DNA of 64,000 nucleotides from Garcia nutans (GCA_947685225.1 CANTUV010000053.1:11827501-11891500); one strand, 5' to 3'. Counted from the stretch's first letter, positions 46,852-57,908 are shown. Notes: a model not told the origin generated them from the letters alone. Numbers and translations: made by a program.

Positions 46852-46862
46852 GGGTGCGATCA
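46852..46862 (+). pseudogene. 5S rRNA gene 5' fragment
   Basis: GGGTGCGATCA remains; the next base is shared with, or already part of, a minus-strand LTR. Confidence 0.85.
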
Positions 46863-47182
46863 TGTAACACCCCGATACCCTATATAAGTACTATACGTAT
46901 ACCTTGTATACATACAGTAAATATATAAAGTATAAGGATGTCACTTTTCGTTACCTTTTAAAAACCTGTAACAGAGTTCAAACCATAATACATTAATTTA
47001 AATAACATTTACAAAATCATTATCTTTATCAAAACTTCATTTATACATATAAATACTCTCTCGTCAGAAATACATGATAATTAAAATTTTATACATGTAT
47101 GCATTACCCTCTAGTTGGTCTCGACAAACTTTACTCTTCTTGTGGCATAATAAAAGACTTCATATCTTCCATCTATAAACCT

Positions 47183-47219
47183 GCGCGAATAAACACCCGC
47201 GCTAAGCCCGAGAGCTTAG
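47183..47219 (-). promoter_or_regulatory. Conserved double hairpin, minus-strand LTR
   Basis: GCGCG/CGCGC with a 10-nt loop, next to CTAAGC/GCTTAG. Same arrangement as at 16081-16117 with one base change in the first loop. Confidence 0.6.
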
Positions 47220-48589
47220 TAGTCCAACTATAAAGATATAAACATATAGTATAGAAGTATTGACATATAATGATACATCAATTCAATATATAATTAGTTC
47301 TTATCATATCTTCTTTTCTTTTTAATTTCATCTTTAATATATCATAGCTAATTTCATATATGATGTATATATATACATAATATTATCACCAACCCCAATG
47401 CATCACCAATACTCAAAACCAATATATTACTACCCCTACATTATATATATATACCATACCAATCATTATTGCAATACACACTTTACCTATCATACCACTC
47501 ATTATTGCAATACACAAATTACATATCATACAAATCATAAATCACAATTCATTTACATATTACACTTAATAACATTATATTATTCACAATTCACCAAGCA
47601 TAATTCAGTATTAATACTCACAATCAATATTTCAATACTTGCATTTCACATTAACAATAAAGACAGACTCGGGCCCAAAACACTAATATGTTATTCAAAG
47701 TTCAGAGTTACTGCTTTGGTCTATAATCATAATTATCAAGCCCGTAGGCATCATATATCAATATCTCTATCCATGGATAGCGTAACAGACCCAGTCTCTT
47801 GGATCATCAGCTCGGCTAAACTCGAGGTGATCCTCAACCCGGCAAGACTGTTACCAATCATATATCTCATAATTACAATTTCTCATAGTGTAACAGACCC
47901 AGTCTCTTGGATCTCAATTCAACTCAAAACGAAGAGATCCTCAACCCGGCAAGACTGTTACCTTTTTCATTTTATAGGCATGCCTCCAAACCCAGAACTC
48001 TGAAATCGAATAACACATTAGTTACACAATTCATTTATTATTTCATTATCAAACTCATCATCAATTAGGCAAACATGCCTTATCTCTTTCAATTGAATCA
48101 TCATAGCCAATCACAATGGCTTCACATCATACACATCATCATTGATATATATATATACAACACCAATTACATTAACTACACGAACATGACATTATTCGAA
48201 CATACATCATTAATTTCATTGCATATGTATCTTAAATTCATCGTCATATAAACAATATGTCTATTTATTTCATTTCAATCATTTCTCAAGACACATTAAC
48301 ATCATTCGTTATTAAACGGTTTATCATAACAAATTACATTGCACGTACCTTTTTGAATGATCATCGCCTCTTTCGCGCTATTTAAGTCATAACACTAGTC
48401 ACGTTATGCAAACAATATAATACATTACCATTCACAATACATAATATAACATTGTTCAATCTCAACAATGATGTTAGACAAATGATCTCTATTTTGATCC
48501 TTGACAACTCATATGGATGATCTATTTAACATGTATTTGAGAATCTTGTTACAAAAATTAAATTGCTTCAAATAAAGCAGAACAGAACA

Positions 48590-48815
48590 CTTCTAGCGGT
48601 CGCGCCTCACCTGAATACGACCGCGCCATACAGTTACACGATGAAACCTTATCACAGTAGATTTCGCGGTCAGAAGTCCGACCTAAGTCGCGACCGCACT
48701 TCACAATCAAAAGATGAAACCCTATCACAGTAGGTTTCGCGGTCAGAAGTCCGACCTAAGTCGCGACCGCACATGACTAAATAGCGACCGCCCAAGACTA
48801 ATAGCGACCGTCCCA
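48590..48815 (-). repeat. GC-rich island with 72-bp duplication in LTR
   Basis: Two 72-bp copies beginning near 48641 and 48713 contain TTTCGCGGTCAGAAGTCC and GTCGCGACCGC. CpG-rich in an AT-rich LTR; the sequence is unrelated to the island at 14218 but sits in a comparable place. Confidence 0.7.
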
Positions 48816-49742
48816 AATTACGTTTCTCATACATAAACCCTAAATGTAGCCAAACTTCTTTTGGTTAACTTAAAACACATTGTACACAACATAACCTCAT
48901 TCAAATGGACATAATCAACATTATTAGCAATTATTTTACATACTCATCACAACATTTTCATCACCAACATATAACAATCAAACCTTCAAACAACTTCAAT
49001 TAGCAAGAGAAACAAGTGTGTACTTACCTTAAGCACCACTTCTAAACACTTCCTTTTCCAAGACTTCTTCACTTCCCAAATCAATGACAATTCACTTCCT
49101 TCAAAACTTAATGCTTAAAAACACATCACAAACACACTTAATCAACCATCCATATCAACTCACCAATCCCAAACACAATTTCAAAAGAACAAAGGAAAAT
49201 CAAGAGAAAGAACTTACCTAAGTTGTTGAATTCCACAAATCTTCAATTAAATCCTTTGATTCTCCCTTCAATTTGATGTTAGAATTAAACAAATCTCACT
49301 TTGCTCTCTCTTGTCTAAGGAGGAGCCAACCAACGTGGAGAAGAGAAGAAGAAGAAGAAGAAGGAAATGAAGAAAAGACAAAATATCACCTCTTTAAATC
49401 TCCACCAAGTGATTCAACAAGAGTAATTACCTAAACACCCTTATACCATTTGTCTTGATTACCATTCATTACATGCCCTTTATAGTAACTTCACACTTAA
49501 CAAAAATAAATATCTTCTTTCCTTGACTCTTCATTTTGACCAACTTATATGTTATATATATCATCATATACACAACATATACCATTCTCTCTAAACCCTA
49601 AATTCTTTCCCAAATCACATATACATAAACATTCTTTTCTCTATTTCTTTTCTCTTGTAATTTAACACATATATTCAATCCAATTATATAACAACAACAA
49701 CAACATAATCACAACTTCTAGGGCATATATGAGGATATTACA

Positions 49743-49756
49743 ATTCTCTCCCCCTT
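49743..49756 (-). other. Polypurine tract
   Basis: Minus strand AAGGGGGAGAGAAT immediately before the LTR start TGTAATATCC: the plus-strand priming site of an LTR retrotransposon. It shows that this LTR is the 3' one. Confidence 0.85.
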
Positions 49757-49760
49757 AAAT

Positions 49761-49778
49761 AATTTCGTCCTCGAAATT
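49761..49778 (-). other. Imperfect palindrome beside the polypurine tract
   Basis: On the minus strand AATTTCG-AGGA-CGAAATT: a 7-bp stem with a 4-nt loop. A sequence like this before the tract is familiar from plant Ty3/gypsy elements (recalled), where it follows the pol stop codon. Confidence 0.6.
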
Positions 49779-51761
49779 ATCAGTACCATAACAATTTATT
49801 CTTAACAAAATACTATCTTAACTCCTATATGAAGTTAATTATATGCTTAAGTTATTATATTATCAAATCACATAACTTCAACTCTTCCCTTTAGAATCAA
49901 CCATCTTCTTTCAATTTCCATAATTCATCATTTTATATGTTTATACAATTGATTACTTCCTTGATCAAACATTCAAAAGATCTCATTACATTTCCTATTA
50001 ATGACTTTATACAAGAATCAGCTCATTTATATAGTTCATCCGATCTTTATATTTAATATATATTGTTCCTTCATCTCTTTGTAATTACTCTCTTAACTTT
50101 AACCTTAAAAACCATTGGTTATATTTGTGCATTAATTATCCCATCATTACAATCACTGTCTAAATAGACACTTATTACTCTCAATAGATAACAAAATCCT
50201 GATTTTTCCATAAATGGAGTTATTTTTTTAGCACGCTTTTCACTTAACTTACATATTAATACATTATCTTTCAACTTATTTAATAGATAACCAATCTTTT
50301 TCTCTTCTTATCATGATTAACAATTACTATATTCCACTTATTCATGTCCAATCATACTTTAAAATTTACATCATATACATTATCATGTAAATAACTATTT
50401 TCTTAATACAACTATACACAATAAATTTCAATAATGATTCATAATCTTAGCCAATTCTAGATCCATTGATCTATCTGTCACAATATATCCATATTCAAAT
50501 CTTATTCAACTCCAACCAACAATTAATGTATTTGACTCATCATAAAATTTCATCATATTCATATATGTATATATATAACTTAATTCCATTAGGGCAACTT
50601 ATATACAATTCCTGATCATTTTCGATCCATATTCAGTCAAATTATCATGATAACAAATTATTTCAAATTATCTTAATATAATTTCCACCAATTCTCATAA
50701 AAATTTTATATCATAATTTACTACTAATAATTCTTTCACTTAAACCTCAAGTTCATTCATTCATTCATTACATACCATAAACATATTCAGTATAACTTTC
50801 AATCATATTTATTTTGATTACCTTATTGTCATATCATCCCTAACTCAAAACATTTTCATAATTTCCTTTTTCTCTCTTAATCTTCACAGTTATAACCAAA
50901 TTTTTAACAAAAAAATGATAAAGTACAACTTTATCCATCATAACTTTCAACTATACTTTTCAAACAAAATTCAATCCCACCAGATCTGCATTACAATCAT
51001 TATATCTAAGATCCAAATCCAGGGATAACAAATTAATCGATCAAATATACTAAACAAAACACATGGCTATAAAAGATTAATATTCAAGCCTAGGACTTTC
51101 AGATCAATACTGTTTTTTTCTCATAATTTTATCCTCAATCTATACAAATACAAGGTTAAGATGTATTTCAAGAATTACACATTCCTTCTTTACATTTTTG
51201 CTATATCAGAAGTTAATACATTCTAACTCCATTTCAAACCAATTTGCACTCGATTATATGATCTTTATCCACTTAATTCATGTTTCAACAATATTACTTT
51301 ATACATATTCAATCATATGCAGCTGCTATACAATTTTATTCATCACTTCATTTCTAATCCATTTACAATTTCTTATAATGTATAATTGCATAAAACTTTC
51401 CATATATGAATACTTTGGAACTCTAAATATCATATGATAATTAAGTTCAATGCTCACTATCACAAACTCCACTGTTCCATAATACTCAAGTCCATTCTAT
51501 TTTCACTTCCATCACATCACTCATCTAGTTGTACCCAGTTCAAGTCCTAGTCTCTCTTAGGTCCACTAATACATACTACATCATTTCCATAACACTAATT
51601 CTATAATTATACCACATACAAATTCATAGGTCACATTCATGTCATAATTTCATTCACATTGAGAAACTCAGTTTACATATCATATAAATGTATATACTTA
51701 ATTATATACTCTTGTTTTATTTTCCTTTTTCATACATTCACTAAAAATGTTCCTTTATAAC
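49779..51761. other. AT-rich stretch, no gene seen
   Basis: About 2 kb of strongly AT-rich sequence without a long open frame, recognisable protein motif or repeat. Probably decayed internal sequence of the minus-strand element. The 79-residue frame at 51198-51437 looks like chance in AT-rich DNA. Confidence 0.6.
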
Positions 51762-52010
51762 TGTAACAACCGTCTTAGTCCACCTGCTAAACCATTCCTA
51801 TCCGGAGAAACCATCAGGGCCTCAGAGCTGGGCTGCTACAGTACCAAACTGCCCTCACGGCCTTCCAACAGGATTCACTTATTCGAATTACACCCAAGAC
51901 ACATGAGTGCAAGTCGCCACTCTGGATCGAATACCTAACCTCCCCCTCAAGAGAGTCAGCGAGAATCATCCAGTACCATCTCTTCCAATATGATGCAAAG
52001 TATTTATTCA
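51762..52010 (-). repeat. GC-richer block with LTR-like end
   Basis: Starts TGTAACAACCGTCTTAGTCC on the + strand, so the minus strand ends ...GGTTGTTACA, like an LTR 3' terminus. Base composition is much richer than its flanks. No primer site follows it. It may be part of a second, nested LTR of another family. Confidence 0.4.
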
Positions 52011-52576
52011 TACAACACACATACATATATACTGACTATAATAGCACTTTATATCCATCTTAACCACATTCCCAATGTAACATTTCTTTCACTTTCATCT
52101 TTAAAAGCATTTAATATATTTCCATATCCATTTTTACCCTTTTCAATATAATGCCTTAAAATAGCTCATCCTCATTTGCTTATCCACTTCTCTTTTATAC
52201 TTCAAGATAAATTCTTATACTATCAATCACTTTACTCAATTCATAATACTTTCATATGCCATATTAGTCATTTCATTTAGCTCATGTATTGCATACACAT
52301 TAAACCATCAATATCCAAATAATCTTTATCAAATGCCACTAAAACTTTAACTTCTCAACTTACCACCTCACTTAAACTTCAATTTGCCAAACTCATCTTA
52401 TATATTTATATATCACAAAGCAGTATTAAAACATCTACTTTTCACAATTATCAAGCTCACTTCAACAATTCAAATATCACCTATTACCACCATTACATTG
52501 AGCTTTCACAATATCCAAGCATCTCACATTTCTAACATTGAATTCACAATGTCCGTATTAAGGTAACAATACCAAT
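52011..52576. other. AT-rich stretch, no gene seen
   Basis: Continues the low-GC remnant up to the 5S gene fragment; nothing recognisable. Confidence 0.55.
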
Positions 52577-52646
52577 GTTAAACGTGCTTTGGCGAGAGTA
52601 GTACTGAGATGGGTGACCACTTGGGAAGTCCTTGTGTTGCACCCCT
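52577..52646 (+). pseudogene. 5S rRNA gene 3' fragment
   Basis: Begins at GTTAAACG (5S nt 51), fused to AT-rich retrotransposon remnant. CCACTTGGG is its C-box variant. Confidence 0.85.
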
Positions 52647-52952
52647 ATCATTTTTATTTTTTCGAATATATTTTTTTATCAACCATGATCATTTGCAGTT
52701 TTGGGCTTACGGACTAATAAATCATTTGTTGGCCTTTTAGAGCAACGCGAGTAATATCGCCGATATGGCGTCGCTTAGCTCGTTTGCCCGAATCAGTCTC
52801 TTTCTACAGCAGATTTGAGAGCGGTGGTGTGTGGGCGAGCTTAGGATGACATCGTAAGAAGATGGACGAATGAGAAAGAGAATAGGCAAGCGCCATTCTC
52901 AGCGAAGCAGTGAGAGGGAGAGAATAAATTAAATTTTCTGGCAGCGCATGAC

Positions 52953-53072
52953 GGGTGCGATCATACCAGCACTAACGCACCGGATCCCATCAGAACTCCG
53001 AAGTTAAACGTGCTTGGACGAGAGTAGTACTGAGATGTGTGACCTCTTGGGAAGTCCTCGTGTTGCACCCCT
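52953..53072 (+). rRNA. 5S rRNA gene copy
   Basis: TTGGACGAG and GAGATGTGTGACC differ. Confidence 0.8.
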
Positions 53073-53379
53073 ATCATTTTTCTTTTTTCAAAAATAATTT
53101 TTTTATCAACCACGATCATTTGCAGTTTGGGGCCGGCGGACTAATAAATCATTTGTTAGCCTTTTAGAGCAACGCAAGTAATATCGAAGATATGGCGTCG
53201 CTTAGCTCATTTGCCTGAATCAGTATCTTTCTGCAGCAGATTTGAGAGCGTTGGTGCGTGGGCGAGCTTAGGATGGCATCGTAGGAAGAGGGACGAATGA
53301 GAAAGAGAATAGGCAAGCGCCATTCTCAAAGAAGCAGTGAGAGGGAGAGAATAAATTAAATTTTCTGGCAGCGCATTAC

Positions 53380-53455
53380 GGGTGCGATCATACCATCACT
53401 AACGCACCGGATCCCATCAGAACTTCGAAGTTAAACGTGCTTTGGCGAGAGTAGT
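53380..53455 (+). pseudogene. 5S rRNA gene 5' fragment
   Basis: First 76 nt, ending GAGAGTAGT, interrupted by the LTR starting at 53456. ATACCATCAC is shared with the gene at 57789, suggesting the two were neighbours before the insertion. Confidence 0.88.
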
Positions 53456-54984
53456 TGTAATATCCCTATGCATGCCCTAGAAGTTTTGTTGTTGTTGTTG
53501 TTGGTTTGAATTGAGAAATGGGAAGAGAATGTTTTTGTATGGTGGTTGGGAAAGAAAAGAGGGTTTAAAGATAATTGTATATGTTGCTTATATGGTGATA
53601 TATATAACATATAAAGTGGTCAAAATGGAAAGTCAAGGAAAGAGGATATTTTTGTGTTGGTTGTGAATTACTTAAATGGGTATAGATATGACAAAAGCTT
53701 AGTTAAATGGATGAGGGTATTATAGTAATTTTCTTTTGGATGGGTATTTAATGCCTATTGACTTTGTGTTTCTTCATCATTTCTTCTTCTTCTTGTTGTT
53801 GGGTGGCCGGCTCATTAAAGGGAGAAGAGAGCAAGAGAACAAGTGATGGTTTTGATGATTTCAAGTTCAAAGTGAAGGAAGTTTTCAAAGTTACAAGTTG
53901 GAGTTTCAAGGAATTTCATTATTTAGTAAGTTTGCTCTTGTTTACCCTTGTTATTTTTGAAGTTATGCTTGAGTTGAGTTGTGATTTGATGATGGTATGA
54001 TTAAGTTGCTTATGGTGTGATTTTAAGTATTGATTTTTCTTGATAGATGAGAAGTTGGGTTGGTGTTGGTGATGGAAGAGTAAGAGTTGTGTTTAGTGAA
54101 ATTGTTTCTGTTTTACAATTAGTAAAGGCTGTGATTTGTATGATTTTTAATTAATTATAGAAAAATGTTTTTGAAGTGAATTTTTGATATGTTGTGTCTC
54201 TATGAGTCTAGAATGACTGAAAAATATGTTGATTCGATTTTGGAATGGTTATGAGTTTAGAAAGATTATTTTTATTAGACCTGTTCCAGCAGGTACCTTA
54301 ACTGAGACAGCTGTATTTCGGGATTTTTAATAAAATGTAGAAAAATCATATCCAATTGAATTTTGGATATGTTGTTACTTAGTGAGTCTAGTATTTGAGA
54401 AAAATAATTTGGAACCACGTTGATTGAATTTGATTTATGGAATTCACAAAGTTCAGAATTGCTGCCAGGATGCAGGGCAATTGGGGCAGTCTGGTTAGGT
54501 GAACTATTTGACCAAGATTTTGTGTTCAGTTTGATCTGAAATTTTAAAGGAATGATTTTAAGATACAAAACTAAATTCTGTAAAAATTTTAGAATTTTTA
54601 GTCAAGTAGATTATTTTATACAATATTTCAAAATAAGGATAAAATGGAGTCTAAAACCAGAATGTACTATTCATATGGTCATTTTGCTAATATTCCTTTT
54701 GGATTAGGTTGTGAAGAGGTTGAATTGCCCTAATTGCATTGTTGAGATTGAATAATGTTATGTTATGCATTGTGAATGATAATGTGTTTCATGAGTAATG
54801 CACATTGAAATGTTATACCAAAGATGTTATAGTGATTCAAATGAAATATGATTGAAGCATGCATTGATGATAGGATTGAATAATAATGTGAGTGTTTAGA
54901 TAATGTAATGAATATTGTATATAATGATTGCTTAACTTGCTTGTGAAAAAGAAATGAATTAAAAAGGTATTGATAAGTTTAATG

Positions 54985-55265
54985 AACGGACCTATCCGTC
55001 TCCTGCGGAACCATGCGGACCCAGTGGGTTGGGCAACCGATCTTGGACTACCGATCTGGTAGGAGGAAGGTTCGATATAGTCAGTATTATACGTACCTAT
55101 TTGCCTCCTGCGGAACCATGCGGACCCATTGAAATGGGCAACCGAACTTGGACAACCGACCTGGATGGGGAAAGGTATGTTACTGATAATGTTATACGTG
55201 CCTTTTTGCCTCCTGCGGACCCTTGGGATTGGAGGGCAACCGACCTGGTTGGGAAAGGGTACGTA
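54985..55265 (+). repeat. Imperfect tandem repeat in family 2 LTR
   Basis: About three diverged repeats, each with CCTCCTGCGGA(A/C)CC, GGGCAACCGA, ACCGA(T/C)CTGG and a GGTA/GGTT step before TA-rich sequence. It occupies the position where family 1 carries the GTAACAG...CTGTTAC blocks, but the sequence is unrelated. Confidence 0.65.
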
Positions 55266-55438
55266 TATAAAGTCATAGTTGTTGGCTATAATGATAAATT
55301 TAAATGAGTATAATGAATGGTGCTATTATATGAATATTGATGTGACATTGAACAAAGCAACATATTGAATAAATAATATGCTTTTGATTGATATATGTAA
55401 TTAATTTATGACATTGCATTTTAGCATGAATTATCTTA

Positions 55439-55476
55439 CTAAGCCCTTGGCTTAGCGCGATAGTGTTTAATCGCGC
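55439..55476 (+). promoter_or_regulatory. Conserved double hairpin, family 2 LTR
   Basis: CTAAGC/GCTTAG followed by GCGCG/CGCGC with a 12-nt loop. Stem sequences equal those of family 1 while the second loop differs in sequence and length, which argues for structural constraint. Confidence 0.6.
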
Positions 55477-56187
55477 AGGTAATAGAGCTGATAGAGTCGA
55501 ACCCGAGAGTTCATCAAGACCAAGTGAGAGTAGACCTTGAAGAGTTGATTTTGGGAACTTAAAGATCAGAAGAGAATTGCCAATCATGTATACTTCTTTA
55601 TATTTTGAAAAGTAATGTTTATAATGTAAAAGTGTGGATATATTTAAATATGTAATCAAGTGTTTGTAAATATGTACATATTTTATAACTTCCGCTGGGT
55701 AATATTTAAATGTATATATATATAACTAATATGTTTTGTTTTATAAGTAAATGATCTACTTTTCTATAATGTATAATGATAAGGGTATTGTATCAAGTTT
55801 AAAGTGTTTTGAATATTAAGAAAACCGTAGCATCCCTATGTTTGATGCACTTATGCTACATTGTTGTGGTTGTAGTGTGTGGGCATTGGATATGGGGGTG
55901 TTACAAGAAGTGTAAATCCTTTTTGCAGGTTGTAGTTGAGGTTATAAGGGGGATTTATTGGAAGTGTACTGAGAATGATTTTGGTTGCATTGGTTTGTGT
56001 AAAAATATTTTCAAAAATCAGAAAAAAAAACCAGTTTTGTCGACACTTGGGACTCAATTTTTAAGTGAAACTATGGCAAAATTTCTATAAAAATTGGAAC
56101 TAAAATTTGACTAAGTAAAATTGGTAGCAACATTAGGTTAGTGTACTCAGCTTACACACGTAGGTCGGGAAGGGGTGTTACAATTTT

Positions 56188-56200
56188 TGGTATCAGAGCC
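56188..56200 (+). other. Primer-binding site (tRNA-iMet type), family 2
   Basis: TGGTATCAGAGCC, five bases after the LTR end. Confidence 0.9.
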
Positions 56201-56344
56201 AGGTTTGAGATTCTCAGCCTAGGTAAAATGTAATAAAAAGAATATTTTACTTAAAAAGTTGGTTTTGAAATAATATACATGTTTGGGATTGGCAACCTCT
56301 GATCTTTAATAAGATGTAGTATGTTGTGTTTGCAGACTTAGGTT

Positions 56345-57415
56345 GTGATGGATTCTCACTCACGTCAGTCGATTGAGGGTAGTGCCGAGAGTATCGCTCC
56401 TGCTGAGGGAGCTAGAGTTGATAGTGTTGAGGAGGCACCTGCTTCGGTGTCGGGTAGACCAGCTAGAGAGGAGGTTCCGCCAGCCTGGTTTAGACATATG
56501 ATGGAAGTTATGAGACAAGCACCAGTGCAACCAGTGCCACCACCCCCTCAGCCTTTGGTATCTGTGAGGCACTATGATAAACTAAGGAAGTATGGAGCGG
56601 AGGATTTCCTTGGTACTACTGATCCAGCTGTAGCAGAACAGTGGCTTGACAAAGTACAGAGGATCTTTATTCAGTTACAAGCTACCCCTGAGGAAAAATT
56701 TGACTATGCAAGATCTTTGCTGCAGAAAGATGCCTACGATTGGTGGAAGACGGTGCCCCATTCTATGGATGATCCTCCAACACTGTCTTACACTGATTTT
56801 CTGAGGGAATTTGAGTTGAAGTATACTCCTAGGGAGTATAAAGATGGGAAGAAAAGAGAGTTTCTAGATTTGAAGCAAGATCATCGGACCGTAACTGAGT
56901 ATGAAGTTGAGTTTATTCGACTGAGTCAGTATGCTGGGGGTATCATTGCTGATGAGATTGATAGATGCAGGAGGTTTGAGGAGGGATTGAGGCCCTCGAT
57001 CATGTGCTTAGTGGCTGGATCCAGATATCAGGATTTCTCACAGCTTGTGACAGCAGCTCGAAGTATAGAGCGAGCTCAAGTTATTGCAGCTGCTTCAGAA
57101 GAAGAGGTTAGGGTTAGAAGGCCCCAGTTCGAGGCAGGGTCTTCCTCTGAGAAGAGGGGTAGAGGAAGTTTTGTTCCTCGGAGTAGTAGGAGCCAGAGAC
57201 CAGCTGGTAGGTCTGTACAGTTCCAGAGACAGAGATTTAGACCTGCAGCTTCAGTGGCAAGTGCTCCGATCCCTATGACTCAGAGATCCGCTCCACCTAG
57301 ATGTGCTCAGTGTGGGGGTTATCATAGAGGTGTTTGTTGGAAGAGTGGTGGACCAGCTGTATGCTTCAGGTGTGGATCACCTGACCACTTTGTGAGAGAC
57401 TGTCCTGAGAGGTAG
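56345..57415 (+). CDS. Retrotransposon gag polyprotein (356 aa)
   Basis: Structural protein of the element's virus-like particle. Residues about 1-75 are acidic then proline-rich (PPPPQP). Residues about 80-230 form the Retrotrans_gag region, with AEQWLDKVQRIF, YDWWKTV and FLREFELKYTPREY. The C-terminal part is basic (RSSRSQRPAGR) and ends in two zinc knuckles: a shortened CAQCGGYHRGVC and a canonical CFRCGSPDHFVRDC (C-X2-C-X4-H-X4-C). The ATG at 56345 follows the leader about 145 bp after the primer site. The frame closes with TAG right after the knuckle. Beyond it the same frame continues as an RG-rich linker with two more TAGs (57548 and 57566) until the 5S junction. In related elements gag runs on into protease, so these stops probably mark decay, though the first 356 codons are open. 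Confidence 0.88.
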   Translation: MMDSHSRQSIEGSAESIAPAEGARVDSVEEAPASVSGRPAREEVPPAWFRHMMEVMRQAPVQPVPPPPQPLVSVRHYDKLRKYGAEDFLGTTDPAVAEQWLDKVQRIFIQLQATPEEKFDYARSLLQKDAYDWWKTVPHSMDDPPTLSYTDFLREFELKYTPREYKDGKKREFLDLKQDHRTVTEYEVEFIRLSQYAGGIIADEIDRCRRFEEGLRPSIMCLVAGSRYQDFSQLVTAARSIERAQVIAAASEEEVRVRRPQFEAGSSSEKRGRGSFVPRSSRSQRPAGRSVQFQRQRFRPAASVASAPIPMTQRSAPPRCAQCGGYHRGVCWKSGGPAVCFRCGSPDHFVRDCPER

Positions 57416-57616
57416 GAGCAGATGCCAGTTGATTCTGCTGCTTCTCGAGCTAGTGTGAGGGGAGGCAGAGGAGGCAGAGGTGCCAGCCGGGGAGGTAGAC
57501 CAGGATTCAGTTCTAGAGGAGGTGCTACATCCAGGGAGGGTAGACCATAGGAGGTTGGATCTTCCTAGAGGATGTATGTTATGCAGAGGCAGCCAGATAC
57601 ATCGGCAGTCATAGCT
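57416..57616 (+). pseudogene. Remnant of gag-pol linker
   Basis: In frame with gag: a glycine/arginine-rich linker (RGGRGGRGASRGGR) followed by RQPDTSAVIAG, broken by TAG at 57548-57550 and 57566-57568 and cut off by 5S spacer at about 57617. In plant Ty3/gypsy elements protease follows such a linker; none is present. Confidence 0.7.
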
Positions 57617-57788
57617 GGTTTGCCCGAATCAGTATCTTTCTGCAGCAGATTTGAGAGCGTTGGTGCGTGGGCGAGCTTAGGATGGCATCGTAGGAAAATG
57701 GACGAATGAGAAAGAGAATAGGCAAGCGCCATTCTCAAAGAACCAGTGAGAGGGAGAGAATAAATTAAATTTTCTGGCAGCGCATTAC

Positions 57789-57908
57789 GGGTGCGATCAT
57801 ACCATCACTAACGCACCGGATCCCATCAGAACTTCGAAGTTAAACGTGCTTTGGCGAGAGTAGTACTGAGATGGGTGACCACTTGGGAAGTCCTCGTGTT
57901 GCTCCCCT
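57789..57908 (+). rRNA. 5S rRNA gene copy
   Basis: ATACCATCAC, GCTTTGGCG, GACCACTTGGG and a GCTCCCCT end. Confidence 0.8.

Larger units (their letters stand above)
35471..46862 (+). repeat. 5S rDNA tandem array, block 3
   Basis: It begins with the same mid-gene junction as block 2, then four units duplicated from 17.5-18.9 kb. From about 37.3 kb the units are outside the duplication and differ more from each other, with scattered private substitutions. This segment therefore looks older or less recently homogenised. It ends where a minus-strand LTR element enters the first 12 nt of a 5S gene. Confidence 0.95.
46863..49742 (-). repeat. 3' LTR, family 1, minus strand
   Basis: About 2.88 kb; on the minus strand it starts TGTAATATCC and ends GGGTGTTACA. 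It shares with 13401-16439 the double hairpin, two copies of the GTAACAG...CTGTTAC block (47782-47854 and 47890-47961) and the minisatellite core near 47450-47530. It is clearly more diverged than the A/B pair, so it is a separate, older insertion. Confidence 0.85.
46863..52576 (-). mobile_element. Truncated LTR retrotransposon, minus strand (family 1)
   Basis: Reading the minus strand, an AT-rich internal remnant leads to a polypurine tract and then a complete LTR of family 1, so this is the 3' end of an element. The LTR terminus enters a 5S gene after about 11-12 nt. The internal side ends in 5S nt 51 of another gene. No pol domain is recognisable in the internal part, which may be decayed, non-autonomous, or contain a nested element from about 51762. 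Confidence 0.75.
52577..53455 (+). repeat. 5S rDNA tandem array, block 4 (short island)
   Basis: A truncated gene, one full unit and the first 76 nt of another gene, stranded between two different LTR retrotransposon remnants. The unit order and orientation match the rest of the array, so this was once continuous with blocks 3 and 5. Confidence 0.93.
53456..56182 (+). repeat. 5' LTR, family 2
   Basis: 2727 bp, TGTAATATCC to GGGTGTTACA. It shares the ends, TGGCCGGCTC near 53800 and the double hairpin with family 1. The middle is largely different and contains a repeated block (54985-55265) with CCTCCTGCGGA, CCATGCGGACCC and GGGCAACCGA motifs, which is transcribed-frame-like by chance only. 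Confidence 0.85.
53456..57616 (+). mobile_element. Truncated Ty3/gypsy LTR retrotransposon (family 2)
   Basis: 5' LTR, primer site, short leader, gag, and the first residues beyond gag; then 5S spacer sequence begins at about 57617. Protease, reverse transcriptase, integrase and 3' LTR are missing. The gag type (Retrotrans_gag domain followed by CCHC knuckles) fits a plant Ty3/gypsy element, perhaps a chromovirus, but without pol the lineage cannot be fixed. The insertion point is 76 nt into a 5S gene. Confidence 0.88.

Noticed and set aside
47398..48003. 201-codon plus-strand frame
   Set aside because: It lies antisense in a minus-strand LTR and follows the minisatellite and repeat blocks; no recognisable protein.
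53758..54000. 80-codon frame in family 2 LTR
   Set aside because: No homologous open frame in the family 1 LTR at the same place and no recognisable features.
55029..55307. 92-codon frame with repeated NRSWTTDL/NRTWTTDL
   Set aside because: Falls inside the family 2 LTR repeat block; peptide repetition mirrors the DNA repeat.
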